From positions 3,348,001 through 3,412,000 of the forward strand of contig OY751495.1 of NCBI GenBank assembly GCA_963565915.1: a DNA stretch of 64,000 nt. The letters are read 5' to 3'. Positions 10,068 through 22,726 of the stretch are shown one piece after another (the first letter of the stretch is position 1; each line of letters begins with the position of its first letter). Position numbers and translations under genes: made by a program. The DNA comes from Entoloma clypeatum (lineage: Eukaryota; Basidiomycota; Agaricomycetes; Agaricales; Entolomataceae). The notes beneath the pieces are model-generated. The model saw only the letters and a list, made by a program, of their open reading frames with translations, was not told the origin of the DNA and ran no database searches.

Positions 10068-12721
10068 TTACATGCTCTTTTTGGCGGCAGCAAGTCTGAC
10101 CCGCAACTGAGTTCGTCTCCTGAGCTTCGCCTCAGTGTACTCTGCATCCTCTATACCAGGTTCTGCAATTTGTCCCGAGGCTCGAACATTCTCGTCCGTG
10201 AGGGGGCTCTCTACGAGGCTCGGATCAGTATTGGCTCCACCGGCATGACTCCTCTCTCTCTCTAGTCGTGCGAGTAATTCAAAACGATTGACAGAAGAAG
10301 CACAAGAAGACGCAGCTTTCCTAGACGACGGCTCAAGTGGGTGGTCGTGACCGTCAATCTGGCTCCGCGGCGCATCGATGTCCACATGGCAAACGGTCAC
10401 GATGTCTTCTCGGAGATGTCCAAATGAGCTCGAATTGAGAACTGGAGCTGTGGGGCTTTCAGCCCGATGGACGCTCACAAATATTCTGCGATCACAGGTC
10501 TGGGTCAAACCGGGTGACTCCACTCCCTGTGAGTGGGGATGCGAAGTGGTGGGCTCTTTACCATCCGTGGGAGGCGTCGACCGTTCACCACCCTTTCCGA
10601 GGGCGTTGGAAATGGAGACATCCTTGATTATACGTCGTCGCGTTTGTGACATAATCTCTGGCGCAGGTATGCCGTTGGAGAGTGACTTGTTTTCCCTGAT
10701 GACCCTCATGACTTCTTCGGCCGGACTGTCTTGAGGAAAGACCAAGAGAGGGTCCGCGACCGGGTCCGATAGTCGTGTTAGCAAAGCCGGGATCGCAGTG
10801 AAATTTGAACCGGAAAATCCTCGCGCTGGGGCTTCATGCGCGAAGGGCTTGGCTCGCTCTGATCGACGAAATGGGCGAGGGCGATTCACTGAACCGCTCC
10901 CTGACAGATGAGCTTGAACAGATTCCACGAGGCTGCGAGTTCGTGGAGGCTTCTTCTGTGAGCCAGTTTCCTGTGTTTGTGGCGTTATAGCCAAATATAG
11001 CTCGTCCCGAGTGGGCGGGAGGTCCGCTCCATAGTCCATGATACCCAACGTCTCATCGTTGTAGACATCACTCGGTTTTGTCCCTCGAATTGCTTCTCCC
11101 CTAATTTGTGGAATCTCCATATGGCCTGCTCCAAGCATATGTTGAAATGGTTCAATTAGGTCAAAGACGAATGGCTCCCACTGTTCTACACACCTGAGAC
11201 ATTATGTTGACCCACGTTTTCGCCGTCGCTCCGCTGGCTTGGGGATAAACAATCCGTTTCCTCATTATGTTTAGTGGTGCATGCGATCACGGGGCTGCCT
11301 GAGTGCCTCAAAGAGGAGCTTGAATTATTCCGACCAGGAGAAAACGACGAAGCTGAATTGGCTCTGTCGTTAGGGGAGGAAGGTTGTATATAGCGTGACC
11401 GGAATGTGGAGTGAGCGCGTGAAGGTCGAGGTTCGGAAACCTCCCTTCGCCGTTCAGTCCGTCGTCCTGGCATCTCCTCAATTGGTGGAGGCAATTTATC
11501 ATACTTACTCATAAGTGAGAGGATCCTAATTGTCATGATAATAACTTACTTGAACGACAGTGTCGTAAACAAAGAGATCTCGAAAAGGAGATCTAACATA
11601 GCAATATATTTCTAAGATGGTTATCAATCAGTATATCCGTTCCAGCGACAATGATGAAACGGACATAATGCGCGTATAATATTTGCAGAAAAACAATTAT
11701 TTTACTTACCATGGGCAAGATGTTCGGCGTTGGTATGCCGCCGACCATCGGTGGGCGACGGATCCATGTCAAGGAATTCCGCGAGCAATTTAATCGCAGA
11801 ATCGGACCGGATGTCGATCGATTTCATCAAGGATATCACAAACGTAGTGAGAAACTGAGGATATAAGAGGAAATCTGAAAGATGGCCAGAAGAGATGGCG
11901 AGGCACCAACCTCGACGTCCAGATCGTCCCAAACTTGCAATTCCCTTCTCAAAAAAATTGTCGTCCTTGAGATGTACTCGGTCGACGCAGCGAACTGCGC
12001 AGGAGTAGGGAATGGACGATATCGTGTGTATGCATTGGATGCGACGTGCTATGATTCGTATGATTAACAATTTCCTGGATATCAACGAAGCCGACGGGAG
12101 AAACGTTATGATGGGTACCCGTCGTGGGTATCTTAACACTGGTCGAAAACGAACCTTAGCATAGAGTCCATGTTCATAAATCCATCTACGCCTCGCAATA
12201 GACCGATGTAATCTGTCCGATTCCTCCCTAACTGCCTGAAGCCTTTGTTCACGTTCCCTTTCGCGAGCTGTGCGCCGGCGGCGCGCAGTTTCATCGCGGA
12301 GCCGCGTGATTTCTGGAGGTGGCGAAGACGTGCGTAAAGGCGTCAGAAAGTGCTTGCGAAAATCATATTTTGACCTTATATTGTGGATGAAGTAAGTTCC
12401 AATGGATTGCGAACAGAGAGGGCATCGTCGAGATTGTTCTAAGAGTCATTGTTGTGAGGGGATCAAGTAAACGTAGTCATAAGGCTTACGGGACCATAAG
12501 TTTATACACTGAAAACAGAACTCATGCGAGCAAGTGGGTATTACGGTCTGGTCAACGGTTTCTTGCAAGCATATGCTGCACTGTAGCTCGGAGGTGGCAT
12601 TTCCGTCCGTTCTCTCATTGTCTGAAGATTCTGAGTCGGCACGTCGACCCTTGGGTGATGTTTCTGATTCGAGCCTGATGCGCTTTGCGGTTGGCGGTGG
12701 GCTGGTCGAGCGAGTGCTCAT
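10068..12721 (-). CDS. Topors-like RING-type E3 ubiquitin ligase
   Basis: Predicted nuclear ubiquitin (and possibly SUMO) ligase of 742 residues. Seven exons join in phase: 12490-12721, 12155-12438, 11911-12048, 11710-11854, 11550-11611, 11194-11503 and 10068-11125. The N-terminus is Ser/Arg-rich. A C3HC4 RING follows at about residues 48-90, reading CSICLQETVDQTVIPTCSHE and, across the first intron, CPLCSQSIGTYFIHNIRSKY. Next come the Arg-rich helix RLRDETARRRRTARERE, RSIARRRWIYEHGLYAK, and the fungal Topors-type domain with ELQVWDDLDVEFLTTFVISL and KLLAEFLDMD. The rest, about 450 residues, is Ser/Pro/Arg-rich and low in order. The RING and helical core match the Topors/ICP0-like family; substrate specificity is unknown. 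All ligand residues are present and the frame is intact. Confidence 0.88.
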
Positions 12722-12913
12722 TCAAGAGTGTGGCCAGGAGATGGCAAGGAATAAGCTTAGGTTAGTAAGCAGTGGTGTGCCGCTGCGTGATTAGGAAAAC
12801 ACATTGAAAAATTGATGAGTTCAAAAGTACTTATATTCGATTGGTGAAAAACAAGGAACAAAGGCATAAAATGCTGTATGAAGGGGAAAAACCGCTATTG
12901 ACATACAAGATAC

Positions 12914-14976
12914 TCAATCTACCCACTCCAAGTGGCCCAAACTCGCAGCGGTTTCGAATGACGCTTTCGGGACATACTTTCTTCCATTCGCAAACTCTGC
13001 CTCCATCCTTGTCTTGACCGAACGATGAACTTTAACAACCCCAGTCCTCTGCCGCGGAATCGCTCTTCCTCTTCCGAGATTCCATCGCTGTGAGGTCACC
13101 CACGAACCATCGGTACTCTGCCACCGCTGCTTGAACGGAATGACCTCGAGGAACCACCAGGACCACGCAAGATCCAGCTGGTCGTAGATCGGTGCAAGAG
13201 CATCGAGCAGCTCGTACTCCTCCTCAGTCTTCTCCATGGTAACCAAGTCGTCAACCTCGTCAAAGTGCGGCTTAACTTTGGACGAGGGGATGGTCTGGAT
13301 GGTGGATCCCAGGCCGGAGAGCGCAGCCGGGCGTGGGCGAACAAAAGGGTAGAGCGACGCCGGGTCCAGACCGATAGAAGGGAAAGTGTTGGAGATAAAT
13401 AGGATGCCTGTCTCGGCTCTGAAACATTCGCGGATCATCCAGCGCAGTGCGATACGAGCGAGTGTGTTTGGAGTGCCATTGTCCACTGAGCCTCCTCCCA
13501 CATCTACAGTAGGAGTGAAAGACAGTTGAGTGGTATGAAATCAAAGTATAAAGAGGGCATACCGCAATGGCATCCTGCAAACCACACCTGTAAATCTCAG
13601 TCAGTCATGGTACTGGCTGCAAATGGGATCACGACTGACCTCTTCGATATCTGTCAGGCGATTCGAACGGCCGGAATATTTCTTCTCCATCGCTCGCAGC
13701 TTTTCATTCCGAACCTGCTTCGGCACTCCGGTTCCCGCTTTGCTTGTACCGTTGCCGTTAGCGCTACCCACCTCCCCTTTAGGAGAGGGTACCTGAGCCT
13801 TCTGGCCTGGGACAGCGAGAGAACTCTCCTTGGCGGTCGGACGATTCCAGTGGTTCGCCTTGAACTTAGCGCGGCGTTCATCAAGAGCGATAGCGTGGCG
13901 GAATGTGCGAACGATGGTGTTAGAAGTCGTAAACGGCAGACGTCGAGGGAACAATCCAACCGAATTGACGGTATCCCTGCCGCGACTTATGTCAGTTTCA
14001 AGGGAGTAAAATATATGCAAAGGTCGCGTACCAGACCCCAAGGAATTCGATGTCAACGTCCGCGGAAAAGGCTTTCTTGAAAGCATTGGATTGCTTCCAC
14101 CCAATTTCGTCGGTGCGGCTGAACATTCCGTAGGCGAAAGGAACCTGTTGATGATTACACGACGGAAGAAGACCAACTTTGTGAATCATTCCGGCCAATC
14201 CGCGGGCGGTGTATGCGCCTCGTGAGAATCCAAAAATGCAAATGCGATCCCCTGCTTTATCTGGACAACGAGAATGAGGTTAGGAAAATTGAGCCATTAA
14301 CCTTAATTTGGCTTACAGTTCTGCATGAGAAATTCGTAACCCTCTACGCCGAATAAAAAAGTGGTCAACGGAGGTCAAATCGTAGCAAAGGGTACCGAAA
14401 CTTACGCATCACATGGGTGGAAAGGTTCCAAGCGATTGCTTCATCTAAGGACTAGAAATATCGTTAGGTTATCTAGCGGCATTTGTACTAGGCATTGCCT
14501 ACCTTAGAAATCTTGGAGGCCAGTGGTGTGGCGATGCGTGGATGAGTATATGTTCCAATACCGGCCTAAGTATGGATGTTCGCTTGAGAGGCGAATAGGT
14601 GCGTTGACAGGATGAGTAATCACCTGATAGTACACCATTTGTTTGTCACGATCATCCTTCTTCAACGTGGTAAAGAATTCAACGATGTTGGAATTCTAAT
14701 GAAGAATGTTAGCAGCGGCAATGTTCGATTCTCAGGGGGTAAGTACATCGTTGTCAAATCTGATGGGAACAAATGAGCGAGGTTATGGAAGGAGACCGAT
14801 GGATCAACTGACTGATCGCCAGTCCCGTCGAAGCAGAGAATAAGCGTTCGATATGAGTGGGTTGGAGGGATTATGGGAGGGACTTCATTGGAAGGGGAAC
14901 CTTGGAATGTTGAGCTTTGAGGACTTGTCAGTGGCGAATCTACAAGTGTCTCGTGGTCAATACCGGGACCGGCCAT
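12914..14976 (-). CDS. DUF2235 (alpha/beta-hydrolase-like) protein
   Basis: Multi-exon gene, stop at 12914-12916 and start MAGPGIDHETLVD at 14976. DUF2235 proteins share a serine-hydrolase-like fold with the Tle1 phospholipases; fungal members have no settled substrate. In order: LILCFDGTGDQ, then (after an intron) FDNDNSNIVEFFTTLKKDD, MVYYQAGIGTYTHPRIATPL, the nucleophile elbow ICIFGFSRGAYTARGLAGM, DVDIEFLGVW followed by DTVNSVGLFPRRLPFT, IVRTFRHAIALDERRAKF, a Ser/Gly/Lys-rich insertion of about 60 residues, VWFAGCHCDVGGG with the likely catalytic His, and a C-terminal region with WSWWFLEVIPFKQRW. The Ser (GFSRGA) and His expected of a triad are visible. The gene is tandem with the RING ligase but about 190 bp away. 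The insertion between catalytic blocks is of a kind that often varies in length. Confidence 0.88.
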
Positions 14977-16158
14977 AGTGGTAAATGGGATGGTGGGGGG
15001 AATTCAGAAGGGATCCAGAAACAATCATATCCCTGGCGCAGGTTTTTAAGGCGCAGCAAACGGAGGTAAGGGGAGAGAAAAACGGTATTCGGCAAGTATT
15101 CAGGGTAACAGAATCCGGCATTGTATGTTGTATGTGACAATTCCGTCTGTCAGCGAGCGCTTCTAGCTCGTTGATGAACCGGGAACGAATAAGACGGGCT
15201 TTCTGCCAGATCAACTTGAACTTTTCAGGGTATGATGGATCAACACTAAGGATTCTGCCTTAACTTTTCGGAACGTATCTGACAATTCATAACTTTTCTA
15301 ACCGCGCGATCAGCTGCAGAGACACTGAGTACATAGTACGTACATACCGTTTGAAAGGTCGAAAAATAACAAACCAAATTGGGTTAGGCCCTTAATTAAT
15401 TGTTCCATGTCGGAAACATCCGAGGGACGATTGATATCACTCGATCCCATCAAATGAAAGGCACAGAACGGCACACTGGCTGCTCAGTGCTAAGGTACAT
15501 CAGCAAAATAGGCTCATTTACAAGAAATCGGTTTTGCCAGACCATTTCTGCCATTTTCTGGCAGCACATCTATTGTGGTATCATGATTGATTGATGGTTG
15601 ATGGTGTCTTCTGACATCTGAAGCCGACTGGAAAGCCCCGGAACCCAAAACTTGTTGAGGCAACATGTGAGTTTTTTTTTTGAATCAAGTTTATTGTGCT
15701 GGAGGAACTGAGTTCCTATGCTACACATTACATGCAGACAGGTAGGTATGTGGGTGAGCAAGGCTTGGGCAGTGTGTTAAGTCAACACTCTGATCAACCC
15801 TGTGTGATTCGTGTGATAGAACTACGAGAGCCGCGAAATGCCGTGTCCCCCCACTGATGAGGCAGCGGAGAATGAACAGGCCGGCGTGTCCTCCACCGTT
15901 TTAGGCCACGCTTCCCTGTTAACTCCTGAGAAAAACATGACAATACATATGTGTGAGGTGGCTCGTGGGGCGTGCTACAGGTCCGCTGAGCGGAGGGGGT
16001 ATGGGTGACCATGACGGGTGCCTACCAGTTGGGGGGGAGGGGGATTAGTGAGGGGTATAAGTTGGTAGGGGGGGGGTGGGAGGCAGGATGAGGGGGGGGT
16101 GTCGGGCGTTAGTGGGCTGTTTGGGGAGGTTTGTTGGAGTTCGTCGGGGGTCGGACGT
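14977..16158. other. Intergenic, no gene seen
   Basis: Upstream flank of the DUF2235 gene. No spliced or unspliced coding region is convincing. An A/T run lies at 15671-15682, and the last 140 bp are G-rich (separate entry). Gypsy A begins at 16159. Confidence 0.5.
16020..16140 (+). repeat. G-rich tract with quadruplex potential
   Basis: Many runs of four or more G (runs near 16030, 16038, 16050, 16068, 16080 and 16093) lie close together on the plus strand, immediately before the gypsy A target site at 16154-16158. The pattern meets the loose requirement for G-quadruplex formation. Confidence 0.6.
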
Positions 16159-16535
16159 TGTTACGAACACTTTTCTATCTTTTCTCTTCTCTTATCTTTT
16201 CTCATCTTATCTTATCTGATCATAGATAATCTCATCTTATCCAGACACATGGACACGGCATGGTAGATGCACAGTAAAGCACAGTACTTACGCAGCCGCA
16301 GTACCTCATGGAAGATGCATGTTGAGTACCACAACAGTAGTTTACATCAGCGGACCATGGATCGTCCTCATTTATACCACATGTTTAGTAGTAGTATATA
16401 AGGTAGATAGTTTGAACATGGAACCCCAGTCTTGAGCTGGTTTCTACTACTTCAAACCTCATTCTAAGTCCTTTCCCATCGTTCCATGTTTCCTCTCTCA
16501 CAAGGCCTGAGTGTTGGTGTTTAGCATCGCTAAAA
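16159..16535 (+). repeat. 5' LTR of gypsy A
   Basis: 377 bp, nearly the same as the 3' LTR at 22656-23032. The terminal CTAACA has decayed to CTAAAA. A TATA-like TATATAAGG lies near 16395. Confidence 0.92.
16393..16438 (+). promoter_or_regulatory. LTR promoter and self-primer sequence of gypsy A
   Basis: A TATA-like TATATAAGG is followed about 30 bp later by AGTCTTGAGCT (16428-16438), the expected start of the transcript. That 11-mer is exactly complementary to the sequence two bases inside the 5' LTR boundary. Confidence 0.6.
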
Positions 16536-16537
16536 TT

Positions 16538-16548
16538 AGCTCAAGACT
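16538..16548 (+). other. Self-priming PBS of gypsy A
   Basis: AGCTCAAGACT, two bases after the LTR end, is the reverse complement of AGTCTTGAGCT at the predicted mRNA 5' end. This is the layout used by Tf1/sushi elements, which prime reverse transcription with their own mRNA instead of a tRNA. Confidence 0.6.
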
Positions 16549-17404
16549 TGACAGACTCACCTCTTGCACACCATCACACACAACCTCCACATCTACTCCT
16601 TCATCCGACCCTCGCCATTTCCAGGCTTTTTTGTCAAAAGTCCTCGTCATCAAGAAATGTTTTTCAGTTACACCCATTATATTCAGTGTTGCCATTTGAG
16701 ATGCTACAGGAAATGTTGAACCTGTCCTGCACCAAGGTGATCTAAGGCCGACATAGCGAATCTTCAGAGACGTTACTGGTGCATGTACTAGCTTGGAAGA
16801 GAAGGCTAGACACATCTGAATTGCAACAGGTGTAATTGCTCCTGGACCCAGAAGCAGTCTAGTGCGCGTAGGGGATCTGACCGCATAGACTTCATCTTTC
16901 CTAGATCTTCCTCTGTTTGGGTAACCTGACTACCTGAATAGACAGATCGCTCTTTGGGTTTTTACCTTTTAGGTTTTTACATATGTCTAAGTACCATATC
17001 GGGGTTGCATGCCTGGTACAAGACACTATTGATATTTCACACTGGCTCCCATACGCATTTGCAACAACCGTTGGCAGATCCTTGGATTTCTGACAACCAT
17101 AACCACTGTTAACCCGCAGTACCACAAGACAAACCTTACAAACGAGTCGAAGTCTCATTCATCACAAAGAAGCTCAGGAACAAGGATTACGTATCAGTTG
17201 TTCCAAAGTACACATACACTCGGGGAATACAGAGACCACTAACATCAGACCAATTCCTCATCACCAACTACTTCCCCATCGTCCCAAAAGACTTCGCTTT
17301 TGCAACAGCTCCATACAAAACGCAGGACCACTTAGTTTACATCTTCCGACCCATGCACTTCACTGGAAACGACCCTAATTGGTTCTCCAGTCACTAAAGG
17401 AATA

Positions 17405-18662
17405 ATGTCTAACCCCTGGGGGATACAACCCCAAGCAGGGCCATCAGGCACATATGGGTCACAGTACTGGCCTCATCAGGAATCCCAAGAACCATCTTGC
17501 TCTGGCAATACGCCCCCATCATTGGTCACACCAATTCAGGAAACTGCACCTCCACCGCTGCAGCAACCACAAGGGTTTTGGTCACAGCTCTTTGGACTTA
17601 TCACACAAATGCTCGTCCTATTCGCTTCTCTAGTACCAATCTGGAAAGCAAATCAGGAAAGCACAAAGGCAATCGCCAACACGGTCGTTCAAATGGCTGG
17701 ACGACCCCAGGCACAGGCATAGGGACAAACTACCAGTGGATCTAGATCCACTCAAATCAAATTCCCCACACCGGACCCTTTTGATGGCGAACCGGAACAA
17801 GCAGAAAAATGGTTAATGAGCATGGTCTTCTATCTCGAAGGAGTACAGGAGAACAACGACACACAAAAAATCCAGTTCGCATTATTGCTAATCAAAGGAG
17901 GAAAAGCGGACATTGCGACAAACTGGGCAGATGCACGTCGAAGGGAAATCTTATGTCAACAGGCAACAATGCTTCAGAATTGGACAGACTTCACACAACA
18001 CTTTCTAGAGTACTTCAGGTACACAGAAGAATCCAAAGAAGCACAGATGAAACTGGACACATTTACCCAGGGAAGTCTGTTGGCAGAAGAATTCATTACA
18101 GTTTTCAAAGGCTTGGCAATCACATCAGGATATAGCAATATTGATCTTCTCAACAAATTTAAGATCAAACTGAACAAACCATTGCAACGGAAATTACAGG
18201 AAAGAGATGGACTCCAAAATGACTTTGGACGCCTGGTATGAAGCTGTGGTTACAGCTGACAGGGATTGGTGTCACAATGTCTTTTGGGACAAACAATATG
18301 GTGGAGGATCAGAACCCTCCAAGGATAAAGGAAAGGCCCTGGAACGACCTTCAAACACCAATCAGAAACCTCAGGCACTGGCTGTCGCAGCGGTACTGAA
18401 GGCCCCTGATGCCATGGACGTTGATTGAACTAAAAGGCCGATCACATGTTACAACTGCCAAGAAACTGGACACATCACAAAAGACTGCAAAAAGCCAAAA
18501 AAGCAGCACTTTGCGAGACGTCAGGAAGCAGTACCAGTGGCATCGACTTCGAAAATTGAAGAAATTAAGAACATCAACACAGACATGATTATGCAACAAA
18601 TAGTAGCTATGCAGGATCAAATGGACATTATAGCTAAGGGTTTTCAGCAGGGCAGCAAGTAA
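17405..18662 (+). pseudogene. Gypsy A gag (CCHC), disrupted
   Basis: Capsid-nucleocapsid precursor. The first part (from 17405, MSNPWGIQPQAGPSGTYG) ends at a TAG near 17720, after which the same frame continues with FPTPDPFDGEPEQAEKWL and the capsid-like region ending at 18239. A frameshift near 18210 leads to the segment ending MDVD. A TGA at 18426 precedes the zinc knuckle CYNCQETGHITKDC (CX2CX4HX4C). So there are two nonsense codons and one frameshift. The Gln/Pro-rich N-terminus includes a hydrophobic stretch (LFGLITQMLVLFASLVPIW) of unclear role. It lies directly upstream of the protease region. Confidence 0.8.
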
Positions 18663-18670
18663 GCACGGAC

Positions 18671-21600
18671 TTGCCTCACTCTAGTAACATAGTTAGGAAC
18701 ACTTCATTTGTATCTATTTCCTCTTTATCTGACAATGAAGATTACAACTCAAACGTTCCTATCTACATGCACTTTAACTACAGGCCTGCAAGTGGCACTC
18801 CTGAATTTATCGCGCAACAGCTGATAAATCAAAGAATTGATCATGCTACAGCCACATTGAAAACATGGGTGCATGGATCAAGAAGAAATGAGGCAACACC
18901 TGAGACAGTTCAGCTCTTAAATAACCTGGACAACACAAAAGTGATCGACGCCTTGATTGAGTTGGCACAGCCATGAAAGTTTGTTTGTTCAGTAAACAGG
19001 GGGAATCAGTTAGATATTCCCTTGACGATGTTTACACTTGATAACAAGAGATCTTTCACAATGAGAGCTTTACTAGATTCTGGATGCACGGGATCCTGTA
19101 TCGATTGAGAGTTTGTGAATAAGAATCACATATCTATGAAGAAATATCCAATTCTGCTTATGGTATACAATGCAGACGGCATTGATGTGATGATTAAAGT
19201 AAAGAATCACCAAGAGAGACTACAATTAGCGGTATTGTCTCTTGGAAAAACAGAAGTCTTTATTGGGCATGAGTGGCTGAAGTTCCGCAACCCAGATATT
19301 GACTGGAAAACTGGATCTGTCCGATTCATGAGATGTCCTGCGGAGTGTCTATCAGATGAACTGCCAGAAGGATGTGAAGATGAAGATGCCACTCTGTTCT
19401 TGGAAGACCAGGAACATTTGATAGTGGTCGACCTGGAAGCTCGGCTGCTGGTACGTGTGATGACTCAGGTTAAAGAGTTTGTTGAAGAAAAGGATCTTAA
19501 AAATAAGATTCCTCAAGAGTACTGGGAATTCCTAGAAGTCTTCGAGAAGAAGTCGTTTGATAAAATGCCTCCAGAAAGAGAATGGGATCATGCTATTGAG
19601 CTGATACCTGATGCAAAGCCATTAGACTGCAAGATATACCCCTTGAGTCAATTGGAACAGAAACAACTCAACAAGTTTTTGGATGAAAATCTGTCGACAG
19701 GAAGGATAAGACCATCAAAGTCACCAATGGCATCACCGTTCTTCTTTATAAAAAAGAAAGATGGAACACTACGACCAGTACAAGATTATTGGAAGTTAAA
19801 TGAAATGACGGTCAAAACAGATACCCTTTACCGCTCATTCAGGAACTAGTGGACAAGTTGTCCAGGGCTCGTTATTTCTCCAAATTTGATGTACGTTGGG
19901 GATATAACAATGTTAGAATCAAGGAAGGGGATGAATGGAAAGCAGCATTCTGAACCAATTGAGGATTGTTTGAACCCTTAGTAATGTTCTTCGGGTTAAC
20001 AAATTCGCCAAGCACATTTCAAACAATGATGAACACACTTTTCAAAGACATGATCAATGAAGGATTCATCATCATATACATGGATGATATACTAGTATTT
20101 TCAAAAACACTAGCAGAACACAAGGTTCACATCAGAAGAGTATTGGAAAGGTTATGAGAAAACCGATTATTCTTGAAACCAGAAAAATGCGTTTTTAGCA
20201 CCCAAGAAGTAGACTTTCTAGGCCTAATAGTATCAGAAAACTCGGTCAAAGTAGATCCAAAGAAAATCGAAGCAATCGAAGACTGGCCAGTATCAATGGT
20301 CAAAAGAGAAATACAACTATTTATGGGATTTTGTAATTTCTATCGCCGATTCATTGAGGGATACTCCAAGGTAGCAAAACCTCTTAATGAGTTAACAGGG
20401 AAAACAGAATGGTGTTGGAAACAGGAACAACAGGATGCCTTTAATGAATTAAAAAGACGCCTGTCAACCACACCAATTTTAGCAATGCCAAGAAATGACA
20501 AGGCATTCAGGGTTGAAGTTGATGCATCAGAATTCGCAATCGGAGGGATCTTATCGCAACAACAAGAGAACAACAAATGGCAACCAGTCACATTCATATT
20601 GAAATCCCTCAATAGTGCAGAAAGGAACTATGAGATTTACGATGAAGGGCTCTTAGCGGTAATGATAGCATTGGAAGAATGGCATCAATACCTCTTAGGG
20701 ACCAAGAAACCAGTAGAGATTTTGATGGATCATAATAATCTCGAATATTTCTGGAAACCACAGAAACTTAACCGCAGACAAGCCAGATGGGTAATGGAAA
20801 TGCAAGATTATAACTTTATCTTGACACATAGACCAGGCAATCAAAACACTAAAGCAGATATCCTCTCGAGACAAGCAGGACATGAAAGGGGGGTGAATGA
20901 CAAGGAAGATGTCATCCTTCTAAAAGTGGAATATTTTTGATCAATCGAGATCCAGAGTCTAGATCAACAGATCTTAAGTCAGATCAGAACAGACAAGGGA
21001 CGAGAAAACCAAGTCAAACAAAACTTGATGTTGAAGTCCAAAAACTGGGAAGAAGTAGACAGGATTGTTTATTGGGAAAATCACATTTACGTTCCAAAAA
21101 TTCCAGAATTATGTGAATAAATCCTCAAACTGGCACATGACTCTCCTTAACAGGACATCCAGGACAAGCGAAGATGTTTGAAATCGTCACAAGGAATTAT
21201 TGGTGGCCAAGATTACGGGCCGACATTACCAAATACATTCAAAGATGTGAGACATGCCAAAGGACCAAAGTAAAGAGGTCTCTGGCAAATACAGAATTAC
21301 ATCCGAATCAGATCCCTGAGAGACCAGGAGACATGTTCTCAGTAGATTTCCTAGGACCATTACCAGAGTCAGGAGGATACGACATGATCATGGTAGTTGT
21401 GGATTGCTTCAACAAAAAGGGACAATTCATTCCAGTAAACTCAGAAATATCGGCACTTGGAATGGCCAAGGAATGGCGCGATAACATATTCCGAGAATAT
21501 GGAATACCAAAAGGAGTAATCAGCGATTGAGGACCACAGTTCGCTGCGGAGTTCATGAAAGAACTATGTTGCATCATTGGAATAAGACAAAACATTTCCA

Positions 21601-22493
21601 CGGCATATCATCCACACACAGATGAACAAACTGAAAGGGTCAATCAGGAAATTGAACAATATCTACATAAGAATATTCATCAACCACAAACAGGATGATT
21701 GGTTTGAATGATTTGGCCATGGCAGAATTTGCTTATAACAATAAAACAAGTTCAGCCACAGGAGTCACACCATTCTTCTTAGAACGAGGACAACACCCAC
21801 AAATGGGGTGGAAACTGAATAGGTCAGAAAAGCGACCATAAGCAGAGGAGTTTGCGAAACAAATGGCAAAATCACATGAAGAAGCAGAAGTGGTGCTAAA
21901 GCAAGCGGCTGAAGCTCTGAAACAGATCTTTGATAAAAATAAAGGATCCGTGTGCACATATAAAGAAGGCGACCTAATATATGTCGAAGCATATAAAGAC
22001 CGGACACCCTGCCAAGAAATTAGATGACCGACGTCTCAGCCCCTTTCCAATCATGAGAAAAGTCGGAAACACATCATATAAAGTTGAACTGCCAAAAGTG
22101 TGGCAACACTTTGACGTTTTCCACAAGTCACTCCTCACTCCTTTCATACCTGCACAATACACTTCACAATGAAAACCACCACCACCCCCGCCTGAAGTGA
22201 TCAACGGAGAAACTCAATACAAAATTGAGAAAATACTAGATTCAAGAGTCAGGAGACGTGGATTACAATACTTGGTAAAGTGGAGTGGATATTCTATTGA
22301 AGAACACTCATGGGAACCGGCGTCCACCATAAAAATTGACGCGCCAATTGCAGTAGAAGAATTCCATGCAAACCATCCATCGGCACCAAGGCCAATCAAC
22401 ATCCGATCGAATTTCATCTCATACGAAAACCTTACCACTGCGCAACAAACAACCAAGTGGACAGAAGGAAGATGGAACAAGAATTCATTGTGA
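18671..22493 (+). pseudogene. Gypsy A pol (PR-RT-RH-IN-chromodomain), disrupted
   Basis: Polyprotein remnant. A leader at 18671-18976 precedes the protease motif LLDSGCTGSCID near 19070. RT carries [16 protein letters not shown], the catalytic IIYMDDILVF and FLGLIVS. RNase H reads VEVDASEFAIGGILS, and NYEIYDEGLLAVMIALEEWH. Integrase has the zinc-binding RCETCQRTK and the core FSVDFLGPLPESGG. The chromodomain is YKIEKILDSRVRRRG followed by LQYLVKWSGYSIEEHSWEP, which in chromoviruses targets integration to modified histones. In-frame stops occur at about 19108, 19953, 19963, 20155, 20938, 21118 and 21528, with frameshifts near 19820, 21150 and 21690. Several stops look like CGA or TGG turned to TGA. 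It is non-functional but clearly classed. Confidence 0.9.
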
Positions 22494-22726
22494 TAATTGT
22501 TTTCTACACAATAATAGTGGGGCTCATGATAGCCATGTGGGTCACGGCAGCAAAATATAAAGAAATACGAGAAAACTATCAATCAAGGCTAATACAGGAG
22601 TGTGAGATGGAGCTTGAAGAGATTGTGAGGGCACAATCTTTAGGGGGGGGGGTGATGTTACAAACACTTTTCCATCTTTTCTCTTCTCTTATCTTATCTC
22701 ATCTTATCTTATCTGATCATAGATAA
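22457..22726 (+). CDS. Small ORF with a membrane segment at the 3' end of gypsy A
   Basis: An 89-codon open frame overlaps the last codons of the chromodomain frame in a different phase and runs into the 3' LTR. After MDRRKMEQ comes one strongly hydrophobic stretch of about 21 residues (FIVIIVFYTIIVGLMIAMWV), then a charged helix-like region (AAKYKEIRENYQSRL, QECEMELEEIVRAQ). It is intact although the overlapping pol is riddled with stops. It could be a short accessory or envelope-like remnant, or chance. No homologue is recognised. Confidence 0.3.
   Translation: MDRRKMEQEFIVIIVFYTIIVGLMIAMWVTAAKYKEIRENYQSRLIQECEMELEEIVRAQSLGGGVMLQTLFHLFSSLILSHLILSDHR

Noticed and set aside
15620..15700. Decayed copia LTR with a primer site (CCCCGGAACCCAAAAC before TTGTTGAGG)
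   Set aside because: Resembles the copia G border only loosely and no second LTR, PPT or coding remnant is nearby.
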